From the NCBI GenBank assembly GCA_003217835.1, contig QHMQ01000089.1, positions 1 through 5,911 on the forward strand: a stretch of 5,911 nt of DNA, in the 5' to 3' direction. Below the pieces are notes generated by a model. It was not told where the DNA came from. It searched no databases and worked only from the letters and a program-made list of their open reading frames with translations. Source of the stretch: Verrucomicrobiota bacterium (GTDB lineage Bacteria; Verrucomicrobiota; Verrucomicrobiia; Chthoniobacterales; UBA10450). The position numbers and the translations under genes are program-made. This document shows positions 1 to 5,911 of this stretch, one piece after another; position 1 is the stretch's first letter; each line of letters begins with the position of its first letter.

Positions 1-657
1 CGTTGCCCACGCTTTGAGTTCCTCTATCTCGCGCGGCTTTGCGACGAGGCAAACGTTTAGCTCTTCGTCATTCACAGGCGCCAGCCCGGAATAACCCTTC
101 GGGAGAAATTGCAGAACCGCCGAATTGCCAAAGTTGTCCGGCAGCGGCAAATGCGATTGCAACGCAATGCGCTCGCGTTCGGGTCGCGGCAATAAGTTGC
201 AGAGGCGTGCTACAGTCGAGTTGCGGCCATCGGCGCCTACCAATGTTCGCGTGACAAAGCTTTCTCCGGTCGTCGTTTCAACCTTCCAACCGTGACTGTT
301 CGTCAACGCTGTGACCGTCGTCTCTTCGTAAATGCTGGCGCCGAGCTCGCCAGCGCGCCTTAGCAAGAGATCGTCAAAAACGCTGCGTTTGACCGCGAAC
401 TCGCACTCATCGCTGGATGGGAGATCGACAATCACTTTTCGGCCGCCGGCATGCGGGAGAGCACGGACATGCTGCGCGAGGTCGAGCCGGTCAAGCACGG
501 GCCAGCACGACGGGTTCAGGCAATCGCCGCAAACTTTTTCGCGTGGAAATTTTTCGCGCTCAAGAACGAGCGTTCGCAACCCGGCGAGAGCGCAAAACGC
601 CGCGCAGCTCGATCCGGCCGGGCCCCCACCGACGATTGCCACGTCAAATGTCTCCAT
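1..657 (-). CDS. FAD-dependent oxidoreductase, geranylgeranyl reductase family (N-terminal 219 residues, truncated by window edge)
   Basis: Reading the minus strand from ATG at 657 gives an uninterrupted frame to the window edge (219 codons, no stop), so the C-terminus lies outside. The protein opens with a Rossmann dinucleotide-binding motif, VGGGPAGSS (residues 9-17), with E33 placed to bind the FAD ribose. FPREKVCGDCLNP (37-49) is the signature region of the geranylgeranyl reductase-type flavoproteins, and GADGRNS (141-147) is the second FAD contact. Family members reduce isoprenoid chains of lipids or quinones, or act as hydroxylases in secondary metabolism; the substrate cannot be told from this fragment. 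An in-frame ATG at 699 would add 14 residues (MTLCGLHLFETETE), but 657 places the beta strand of the FAD fold at the N-terminus, as is usual. The gene diverges from the protease gene at 791. The family is secure; the exact reaction is unknown. Confidence 0.9.
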   Translation of the reverse strand, partial: METFDVAIVGGGPAGSSCAAFCALAGLRTLVLEREKFPREKVCGDCLNPSCWPVLDRLDLAQHVRALPHAGGRKVIVDLPSSDECEFAVKRSVFDDLLLRRAGELGASIYEETTVTALTNSHGWKVETTTGESFVTRTLVGADGRNSTVARLCNLLPRPERERIALQSHLPLPDNFGNSAVLQFLPKGYSGLAPVNDEELNVCLVAKPREIEELKAWAT

Positions 658-790
658 TTCTGTTTCAGTCTCGAAGAGATGCAACCCGCATAAAGTCATT
701 TCGGCGCTCGCAAATCGTGTTTATCTTGCCCGGATCTACGCGGCTGGCGCATATGACGCCCGATTCAGGAATAACTGTGAACACAAGCTA
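658..790. promoter_or_regulatory. Divergent intergenic region, presumed promoters of both flanking genes
   Basis: These 133 bases separate the 5' ends of the minus-strand oxidoreductase and the plus-strand protease, so by position both promoters should lie here. I found no convincing -35/-10 pair: a TTGCCC at 726-731 is followed by TATGAC at 752-757, but the 20-base spacing is too long for a typical sigma-70 promoter. A short inverted repeat, TGTG-AA-CACA (776-785), lies immediately before the protease start. No clear Shine-Dalgarno precedes ATG 791; the nearest purine stretch, AGGA (767-770), is about 20 bases away. The promoter role is inferred from gene orientation only. Confidence 0.3.
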
Positions 791-1873
791 ATGGGCTGGT
801 CTCTCCCAATCTTTCGTGTTGCCGGAATTCAATTGCGGATTCATGTCACCTTCTTGCTGCTGATCGGCTGGCTTGCTTTTGGGTATTACGCAGAAGGTGG
901 TTCGGCCGCCGCGGCTGCGCGGGTCGTTTTCATTCTGCTTCTCTTCGTGTGTGTAGTCCTGCACGAATTTGGACATGCCTTCGCGGCGAAAGCTTTTGGG
1001 ATCAACACCCCGGACATCACGTTGCTTCCAATCGGTGGGGTCGCACGATTGGAACGGATGCCGGAGAAGCCTATGCAGGAATTGGTGATCGCCTTGGCTG
1101 GGCCGATGGTGAACGTGGTGATCGCGCTCGGCTTGTTTGCTGCGGGCGGGTCGCGCGCTTTGCTTAATCCCTCAACGATCGAAGGGGGCGGTCTCATTGG
1201 GCAGTTGCTCACCATCAACATCCTGCTGCTCCTCTTCAATTTGCTACCCGCGTTTCCAATGGATGGCGGACGCGTCTTGCGCGCGCTACTTGCAACGCGA
1301 CTGAGTTATGCGCGCGCCACGCAGGTCGCGGCCAACATCGGCCAGGGATTTGCATTCGTCTTCGGGTTTATTGGGCTGATTTGGAATCCATTCCTGATCT
1401 TCATCGCACTTTTCGTTTACATCGGCGCGTCCCAGGAAGCGGCGCTCGCGCAAATGAAAGATGTCTCGCGCCGGTTTCCAGTCTCGAGCGCGATGGTGCG
1501 CGAGTTCCACACCCTTCCGGAAAACGCAACCCTGCAAGAAGCGGTGGACGCTCTCCTCGCGACCTCTCAGCACGATTTTCCGATCGTCGATGAAACGGGA
1601 AGCGTGGCCGGTGTGCTTACGCGGCACGATCTGATTGCGGCTCTGCGCCGAGACGATCCACAGCTCCGCGTGAGCGACGTGATGCGGCGCGATATTCCCA
1701 CGGTTACTACCGGGACACGTTTTGAAGAAGCATTCCGGATTATGCAGGAGTGCAATTGTCCTGCGGTACCCGTGCTCGACAGCATGAAGCGATTGGTCGG
1801 TTTGTTGACGCCGGAAAACGTGAGCGAGCTCATGATGGTGCAGTCGGCGTTGCCGCGCCGTCGCGTTTCGTAA
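791..1873 (+). CDS. Site-2 protease family (peptidase M50) membrane metalloprotease with tandem CBS domains
   Basis: The 360-residue product is an intramembrane zinc metalloprotease of the M50 / S2P / SpoIVFB group. HEFGH (58-62) supplies zinc ligands H58 and H62 and the catalytic E59. The second signature, NLLPAFPMDGGRVLRALL (150-167), supplies the third ligand, D158. Hydrophobic segments lie near 17-33, 44-57, 97-119, 134-152 and 184-213, so the first two thirds are in the cytoplasmic membrane. The C-terminal part (about 230-350) contains two CBS repeats, the first around AMVREFHTLPENATLQEA and the second starting at VSDVMRRD (295-302). CBS pairs bind adenine nucleotides and are thought to let energy state control the protease. 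The frame is open further upstream to about 332, but that part is antisense to the oxidoreductase, and ATG 791 begins the typical start GWSLPIFRVAGIQLRIH. Family members cleave membrane-bound regulators such as anti-sigma factors. No substrate gene is adjacent, so the target is unknown. Confidence 0.93.
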   Translation: MGWSLPIFRVAGIQLRIHVTFLLLIGWLAFGYYAEGGSAAAAARVVFILLLFVCVVLHEFGHAFAAKAFGINTPDITLLPIGGVARLERMPEKPMQELVIALAGPMVNVVIALGLFAAGGSRALLNPSTIEGGGLIGQLLTINILLLLFNLLPAFPMDGGRVLRALLATRLSYARATQVAANIGQGFAFVFGFIGLIWNPFLIFIALFVYIGASQEAALAQMKDVSRRFPVSSAMVREFHTLPENATLQEAVDALLATSQHDFPIVDETGSVAGVLTRHDLIAALRRDDPQLRVSDVMRRDIPTVTTGTRFEEAFRIMQECNCPAVPVLDSMKRLVGLLTPENVSELMMVQSALPRRRVS

Positions 1874-1875
1874 AA

Positions 1876-1963
1876 GGTGGATCGGCCGCTCCGCGGGCGA
1901 CGCTAAATTAATACAGCTTCGCCGCCATATTCTAACATCGAGCAAGGGACTGCTCGATCCACC
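1876..1963. repeat. Nested inverted-repeat element between the protease gene and uvrC (REP/MITE-like candidate)
   Basis: The 135-base gap after the protease stop is structured. Its outer arms, GGTGGATCG (1876-1884) and CGATCCACC (1955-1963), are perfect inverted repeats of 9 bases. Inside them are two hairpins. GGCGACGCT (1896-1904) pairs with AGCTTCGCC (1915-1923) with one mismatch around an AT-rich 10-base loop. ATCGAGCA (1937-1944) pairs perfectly with TGCTCGAT (1951-1958). The outer right arm overlaps the last hairpin, so the two folds are alternatives. No transposase or target-site duplication is visible and no T-run follows. A short dispersed palindromic element is the favoured reading; a transcription end structure for the protease gene is the alternative. 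Confidence 0.5.
1937..1958. other. Perfect 8-bp hairpin with 6-base loop upstream of uvrC
   Basis: ATCGAGCA, loop AGGGAC, TGCTCGAT forms an uninterrupted 8-bp stem about 50 bases before the uvrC start. It lacks a following U-tract, so it does not meet the usual pattern of an intrinsic terminator. It could still end transcription with Rho, stabilise the 3' end of the protease mRNA, or simply be one half of the larger repeat that contains it. Confidence 0.5.
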
Positions 1964-2008
1964 CGCTGATTGTTGATCTTGCCGTCAAGCGTACATTGCC
2001 GCCCAACA

Positions 2009-3556
2009 ATGGCATCATTGACGAAAGAGAAACCGGATTTGCAAAAGAGGGTGCACGAAGTGCCGCACAAACCCGGTGTCTACTTGATGCGCGATCGCTT
2101 TAATCGGGTTATTTACGTCGGCAAAGCGCGCGACTTGCGCAAACGCGTGAGCTCCTATTTCCTGCCATCGAAAGTGGCGCAGGCCGATTTAAAGACGCGG
2201 GCCATGCTCGATTCGGTTTGGGATTTCGAGACGCATACCGTGCGCAGCGAGGCGGAATCGCTCTTGCTCGAGGGCAAGCTGATCAAGGAATACCGGCCGC
2301 GTTACAACGTTTCCTTTCGTGATGACAAGCGCTTCCTTCTGGTAAAAATCGACACCTCCGAGGAATGGCCGCGTTTCCGGCTAGCGCGGTTTAAAAAGGA
2401 CGATGGTGCCCGCTACTTCGGCCCGTATGCGCATGCCGGTGCGCTCCGACAAACACTGAACTTTATGCGCAAGAAATTTGGCGTGCTCACGTTCGGCCGT
2501 GGTTCGCCGACGGAGCGGGAATTGAAATCGTCAACGTATCAGGTGCCGATGCGCTTGAGTGAAATTGGCGCCGAGCAATATCGCGAGCGCGTCGCGCAAG
2601 CTTGTGAGTTTCTCGAAGGGCACTCGCGCGAGATGATCGCCGCGCTGGAAGGGGAGATGCGCAAAGCGGCGGAGAAAACGGATTTCGAAAAAGCGGCCGA
2701 ACTTCGCAACATGGTTGAAGATTTGCGCAGCACGACAAAGCCGACGCGCCGCTTTACCCGCGGCAGTTTGCCGAGCGCAATCGATCCAATGGCGGAGGTG
2801 CAGGCGCTGGCCGATGCACTGCAACTTTCGCGTACGCCGTGCGTCATGGAATGCTTCGATATCTCGAACATTTCGACGACGCATGTCGTCGCCTCGATGG
2901 TTTGCTTCCGAAATGGCGTGCCGGACAAAGATAATTATCGGCGATATCGGGTCCGAACTGTCGAAGGACAGGATGATTTCGCCAGCATGGCCGAAGTTGT
3001 TAGGCGAAGATATTCGCGAGTTCTTCTCGAAGCTCGCGAGGCACATCCGGACGCAGCGGAATATTCGCAAGAGAATGCATTCGAAATTGCGGAACGCCTG
3101 AGTAATCCGCAATCGTACGTTCGTCTGCCCGACTTGATCATTGTCGATGGTGGAAAAGGCCAACTCTCCGCGGCGTGCCGCGAGCTGCAACGGCTCGGGC
3201 TGCATGATCTTCCGATTATCGGACTGGCGAAGGAACACGAGGAGATTTATCGTCCAGGTCGGGCGTTGCCGCTGCAATTGCCGCTCGATTCTGGTGCGTT
3301 GCGCTTGCTCCAGCGCATTCGCGATGAAGCCCATCGTTTCGCCAATGCCTATCATCAACTGCTCATGAAAAAGCGCATCGGCGAAAGCATTCTTGATGAT
3401 TGCCCAGGTGTGAGTCAGAACCGAAAGAATCTGCTGCTTCGGAAGTTTGGTTCCGTGAATCGTCTGCGCAAAGCGACGGTGGACGAAATTGCGTCCACGG
3501 AAGGGATTGGTCCCAAGCTGGCTGAAGAAGTGCATCGCTTCTTGGAGCGGCATTGA
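2009..3556 (+). CDS. uvrC: UvrABC system protein C, nucleotide excision repair endonuclease (compact form)
   Basis: UvrC joins UvrB at a DNA lesion and cuts on both sides of it. The 515-residue product has the GIY-YIG nuclease first (GVY at 23-25, YVGKARDLRKR at 36-46, E89 in LLLEGKLIKEYRPRYN), which makes the 3' cut. The UVR/UvrB-binding helix pair follows at about 205-240 (DFEKAAELRNMVEDLR at 225-240). The RNase H-like nuclease for the 5' cut carries ECFDISN (D284), IVDGGKGQ (D380) and RDEAHRFA (H442). A tandem helix-hairpin-helix DNA-binding region ends the protein (about 464-515). It is shorter than the roughly 600 residues usual for the family: the cysteine-rich stretch before the UVR motif and most of the segment between UVR and the RNase H domain are missing. 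I chose ATG 2009; in-frame TTG codons at 1970-1981 could extend it, but they fall at the edge of the repeat region. No Shine-Dalgarno is evident. It is probably cotranscribed with the PBP2 gene 22 bases downstream. Confidence 0.95.
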   Translation: MASLTKEKPDLQKRVHEVPHKPGVYLMRDRFNRVIYVGKARDLRKRVSSYFLPSKVAQADLKTRAMLDSVWDFETHTVRSEAESLLLEGKLIKEYRPRYNVSFRDDKRFLLVKIDTSEEWPRFRLARFKKDDGARYFGPYAHAGALRQTLNFMRKKFGVLTFGRGSPTERELKSSTYQVPMRLSEIGAEQYRERVAQACEFLEGHSREMIAALEGEMRKAAEKTDFEKAAELRNMVEDLRSTTKPTRRFTRGSLPSAIDPMAEVQALADALQLSRTPCVMECFDISNISTTHVVASMVCFRNGVPDKDNYRRYRVRTVEGQDDFASMAEVVRRRYSRVLLEAREAHPDAAEYSQENAFEIAERLSNPQSYVRLPDLIIVDGGKGQLSAACRELQRLGLHDLPIIGLAKEHEEIYRPGRALPLQLPLDSGALRLLQRIRDEAHRFANAYHQLLMKKRIGESILDDCPGVSQNRKNLLLRKFGSVNRLRKATVDEIASTEGIGPKLAEEVHRFLERH

Positions 3557-3570
3557 CGCAGCATTGTCAC

Positions 3571-3574
3571 GGAG
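3571..3574 (+). promoter_or_regulatory. Shine-Dalgarno site (GGAG) of the PBP2 gene
   Basis: GGAG ends four bases before ATG 3579 and is the only clear ribosome binding site in the window. It supports 3579 over the next in-frame ATG at 3594. It lies in the 22-base gap after the uvrC stop, which fits translation of a shared mRNA. Confidence 0.55.
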
Positions 3575-3578
3575 CAAG

Positions 3579-5486
3579 ATGTCGATCCTGCAAATGAAAG
3601 TGCGCGCGTTAATTGTGCTCTTCGCCGTTGTTCCTTTTGTTGATGCACAAACACAACAGACAACTACGAAGTCAAGCGCGAGTCCGACGCCGCCCGAAGA
3701 AACGGTCATTCCGACATTCGAAACACAAAAACTAGCACGCACCTACATCCTCGATGTCCCGGCGCCGCGCGGCCAAATTACGGACCGCAACGGCATGCCG
3801 CTCGCACAAAATCGGCTCAGTTACAATCTCGCAATCAATTTTCCCACGCCGCTCGATTTTTCCGACGCGCAGGCGCTCAGCTTCGTCCGGGAAAAGATCG
3901 ACAAGGCGGAAAAGTTAATCGGCCGCACGCTCAGGATCTCAGACGAAGCGATCCTGCGGAATTATCGCAACCGTGGGATTATGCCCTTGGAGATCGCGCA
4001 GAATCTCAGCCAGTCGGAGTACGAAGAGGTCAAAGACAATTTGCCAGCCGGAATGATCGTGCGGCCAGTTTATGTGCGCACATATCCCAATGGCAGACTA
4101 GCCGGACAGGTCGTCGGTTACACGGGAAAAACCGGACGCAACCCTGACGGCATCGTTGATAATCACGAAGCGCTTTGGCCCGAAACCGAGGGACGCGAGG
4201 GACTCGAGCAAACGTTCAACGAAATGCTCGCGGGCAAGCACGGCGAGTACAAACTCACTTTCGACAAAGATGGCCGGAAAACTTCCGAGAAATTGGTTAC
4301 GCCGCCGGTGCCCGGGTACAATGTTGTCACCACGCTTGATCTTCACCTCCAGGAGCTCGCGGAACAAGCTCTGGAGGCAAAAGCCAAACGCGGCGCAATT
4401 GTGGTTGTCGATCCAAACAACGGCGACATTCTCGCGCTTGCATCGTGGCCAACTTACGACCCGAACCTCTTTATCCCGTCGATCTCATCGGAAAAGTTTA
4501 AATCCTTGCAGGACGATCCAAATATTCCGCTCCTGCCACGCGCATTTCGGTCGTCTTATCCGCCAGGATCGACATTCAAAATCGCGGTAGGTATCGCAGC
4601 ACTCGAGAGCGGCGCTGTTCATCCCGATGATCGATTCGAATGCGTGCCGGCAATCCAGATTGGCAATGTCACTTTTCACAACTGGAAAAAAGGCGACCGC
4701 GGTGCGCTGAATTTTGTTCAAGCGCTCACCGAATCGTGCGATACCTGGTTCTACCAGGCTGGAATCAAAACCGGCGCCGAACCAATCATTGATTGGGCAC
4801 TCAAGCTTGGGTTTGGGGCAAAATGCGGCATTCCGTTGCGCGGCGAGGCGGAAGGCCGCGTCCCGAACGATGAATACATGAAGGCCACGCACGGTCGCAG
4901 ATTGCTAAACGGCGACATCGCAAACTTATCGATCGGTCAAGGCGACACGCAGGTCACTCCACTGCAAATGGCGCAAGCCATGGGGATCGTGGCAAACGGT
5001 GGCACATTTTATCAAACGCGTCTCGTCCAACAGGTGCAGACATTCGATAACAAAATTGTTACTGCCTATTCCGTCCGTGCAAAAAAGACACTCGATCTCT
5101 CATCCGAGACACTGGACCAATTGCACACGGGGGTGATCGACGTCGTCAATGGGCCGGGGGGCACCGCACATCAAGCAAGCCTCGATAACGTTGAAGTCGC
5201 TGGGAAAACCGGCACTGCGCAATGGGGACCGAAGAACAAAGAGCGCACGGCAGCGTGGTTCGCGGGATTCTTACCAGCCGATGAACCACGATTCGCGTTC
5301 GCCGCGCTCTACGAGGGCGACGTGGACAGCAAAGTGCATGGAGGGAGCTCCGCTGCGCCAATGATCGCGGATATTTTCAAGGAGATTTACAAAGGACAAC
5401 AAGCGAACGGCACTCGGAAACCGCGCGCCCGCGAAGAAACCGAAGTGCGCCGGGCTGAGCCGGTGGAAGAAGATGAGTCGGATTAG
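3579..5486 (+). CDS. mrdA: Penicillin-binding protein 2, class B peptidoglycan D,D-transpeptidase
   Basis: PBP2 crosslinks peptidoglycan during cell elongation, working with the RodA glycosyltransferase on the outer face of the inner membrane. The 635 residues match the usual size. The N-terminal dimerisation/pedestal domain is recognised by APRGQITDRNGMPLAQN (62-78) and by GREGLEQTFNEMLAGKHG (205-222). The transpeptidase domain (about 270-605) has all three motifs: S331-T-F-K334 with the acylating serine, S386-C-D388 in the SxN position (SxD is normal in PBP2), and K543-T-G-T546. The N-terminus is odd: a short hydrophobic run (about 10-21) ends in FVDA followed by QTQQ, like a signal peptidase I site, then a Q/T/S/P-rich linker. 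The C-terminus (about 606-635) is a charged tail. ATG 3579 has a Shine-Dalgarno; ATG 3594 would give a more classical signal peptide (MKVRALIVLFAVV...). It follows uvrC rather than the common mreBCD-mrdA-rodA order, and no rodA or mre gene is in view. Confidence 0.92.
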   Translation: MSILQMKVRALIVLFAVVPFVDAQTQQTTTKSSASPTPPEETVIPTFETQKLARTYILDVPAPRGQITDRNGMPLAQNRLSYNLAINFPTPLDFSDAQALSFVREKIDKAEKLIGRTLRISDEAILRNYRNRGIMPLEIAQNLSQSEYEEVKDNLPAGMIVRPVYVRTYPNGRLAGQVVGYTGKTGRNPDGIVDNHEALWPETEGREGLEQTFNEMLAGKHGEYKLTFDKDGRKTSEKLVTPPVPGYNVVTTLDLHLQELAEQALEAKAKRGAIVVVDPNNGDILALASWPTYDPNLFIPSISSEKFKSLQDDPNIPLLPRAFRSSYPPGSTFKIAVGIAALESGAVHPDDRFECVPAIQIGNVTFHNWKKGDRGALNFVQALTESCDTWFYQAGIKTGAEPIIDWALKLGFGAKCGIPLRGEAEGRVPNDEYMKATHGRRLLNGDIANLSIGQGDTQVTPLQMAQAMGIVANGGTFYQTRLVQQVQTFDNKIVTAYSVRAKKTLDLSSETLDQLHTGVIDVVNGPGGTAHQASLDNVEVAGKTGTAQWGPKNKERTAAWFAGFLPADEPRFAFAALYEGDVDSKVHGGSSAAPMIADIFKEIYKGQQANGTRKPRAREETEVRRAEPVEEDESD

Positions 5487-5596
5487 GTTTACTGTCCTTG
5501 CCCCACTTGACTGAAGGCCACGCGATATTGCTTCGCTGGGCGATCTCTACTTTCCGGACACCACCGAAAAGACCTCCGCACACGAAAAATCTTAGT

Positions 5597-5830
5597 ATGG
5601 CTAAGTGCGAAGTTTGCGAAAACGAATATGACAAGTCGTTCGAACTAACCGTCGCCGGGAAGCGGCACACGTTCGATAGCTTCGAGTGCGCGATCCACGC
5701 GCTCGCACCGGTTTGTCCCCACTGCCAATGTCGGGTCATTGGCCATGGCGTCGAGCAGGGGGACAAGATCTTCTGTTGCGTCCATTGCGCGCGCAGCGGA
5801 GGTAAGACGGATCTGAAAGACCGCGTCTGA
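5597..5830 (+). CDS. Small cysteine-rich putative zinc-binding protein (77 residues)
   Basis: The product has nine cysteines (4, 7, 31, 40, 43, 45, 60, 61, 64) and five histidines (24, 34, 42, 50, 63) in 77 residues, mostly paired as CEVC, CPHCQC and CCVHC. This suggests two or more zinc-ribbon or metallothionein-like sites and no enzyme fold. It lacks a signal peptide and membrane segment, so it should be cytoplasmic. I recall conserved bacterial proteins of this shape (HTFDSFECAIHALAP followed by a CxxC and an FCC-x-HCA motif), sometimes labelled prokaryotic metallothionein, but I cannot confirm the family name. Possible roles are metal storage or a structural zinc adaptor. The frame is open upstream to TTG 5498, but residues before ATG 5597 look non-coding and the CEVC motif begins right after this methionine. 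The gene lies 110 bases after the PBP2 stop, with no clear Shine-Dalgarno or promoter seen in the gap. Confidence 0.8.
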   Translation: MAKCEVCENEYDKSFELTVAGKRHTFDSFECAIHALAPVCPHCQCRVIGHGVEQGDKIFCCVHCARSGGKTDLKDRV

Positions 5831-5876
5831 CCCGCCGCGCGCTCGGACGAAGCTTCAGCCTCAGTTGTGCTTAAAT

Positions 5877-5902
5877 TGGCTCGAAAGTTACTTTCGATGC
5901 CA
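5877..5902. other. Hairpin downstream of the cysteine-rich gene, possible transcription end structure
   Basis: TGGC (5877-5880) and TCGAAAG (5881-5887), loop TTA, then CTTTCGA (5891-5897), a bulged T and GCCA (5899-5902) form an 11-bp stem with one bulge. It begins 46 bases after the stop codon of the small gene. No U-tract follows on the plus strand; on the minus strand the next bases are ATTTAAG, only weakly T-rich. It may end transcription of the small gene, or of a convergent gene beyond the right edge, or be a simple palindrome. Nothing else is evident in 5831-5911. Confidence 0.35.
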
Positions 5903-5911
5903 GGCGAGCGT

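Noticed and set aside
39..254. Short plus-strand frame near the left edge
   Set aside because: It is antisense to the FAD oxidoreductase, whose minus-strand translation carries clear family motifs over the same bases.
726..757. Possible promoter TTGCCC ... TATGAC before the protease gene
   Set aside because: The spacing is 20 bases and both hexamers match the consensus poorly.
332..790. N-terminal extension of the protease reading frame, giving a 513-residue product
   Set aside because: The extra 153 residues are Ser/Arg-rich, have no domain character and lie antisense to the well-supported oxidoreductase; the membrane protease begins naturally at ATG 791.
1286..1945. 219-codon open frame on the minus strand opposite the protease gene
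   Set aside because: Its sequence is rich in Arg, His and Cys with no domain, as expected of an antisense shadow, and it runs through the inverted-repeat region.
3489..3578. Upstream start of the PBP2 gene inside uvrC, adding 30 residues
   Set aside because: It would overlap the helix-hairpin-helix coding region of uvrC and put a polar stretch before the signal-like segment; ATG 3579 has a Shine-Dalgarno and begins right after the uvrC stop.
2531..3742. 403-codon open frame on the minus strand opposite uvrC and the start of mrdA
   Set aside because: It overlaps confirmed coding sequence, has no recognisable motif, and is explained by the codon bias of the G+C-rich genes on the other strand.
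5377..5766. 129-codon minus-strand frame across the PBP2 end and the small gene
   Set aside because: It is antisense to the cysteine-rich protein, whose paired cysteine motifs are far better evidence of coding; the translation shows no domain.

Overview
The window is a stretch of ordinary bacterial chromosome, about 57% G+C by eye, with five protein genes. From left to right they are: the N-terminal part of an FAD-dependent oxidoreductase of the geranylgeranyl reductase type (minus strand, running off the left edge); a divergently transcribed site-2 protease with two CBS domains; uvrC; a penicillin-binding protein 2 gene (mrdA); and a small cysteine-rich protein. No rRNA, tRNA, CRISPR array, transposase or phage gene was seen.

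The taxon cannot be fixed from the sequence. A long-distance guess is a Gram-negative soil lineage of the Verrucomicrobiota/PVC type. The grounds are the G+C level, the mostly absent Shine-Dalgarno sequences, and an oxidoreductase whose CGDCLNP signature I associate with such genomes. This is an impression, not a result.

Layout. Positions 1-657 (minus) hold the oxidoreductase N-terminus, with a clear FAD fold. Positions 658-790 are the shared upstream region of two diverging genes. Positions 791-1873 encode the membrane protease. The 135-base gap before uvrC contains a compact set of nested inverted repeats (1876-1963). uvrC (2009-3556) and mrdA (3579-5486) lie 22 bases apart on the same strand and are probably cotranscribed. 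A 77-residue protein with nine cysteines follows at 5597-5830, and a hairpin sits near the right edge.

The genes do not form one pathway. They combine lipid or quinone redox chemistry, regulated intramembrane proteolysis, nucleotide excision repair and side-wall peptidoglycan synthesis. No new multi-gene system is visible. The points most worth checking are inside known families. This UvrC has lost all the cysteines of the family's Fe-S region and most of the segment between the UVR motif and the RNase H-like nuclease, yet keeps every catalytic residue I can identify. The PBP2 begins with what looks like a cleavable signal peptide instead of the usual membrane anchor. The small protein is an unusually dense metal-ligand protein.
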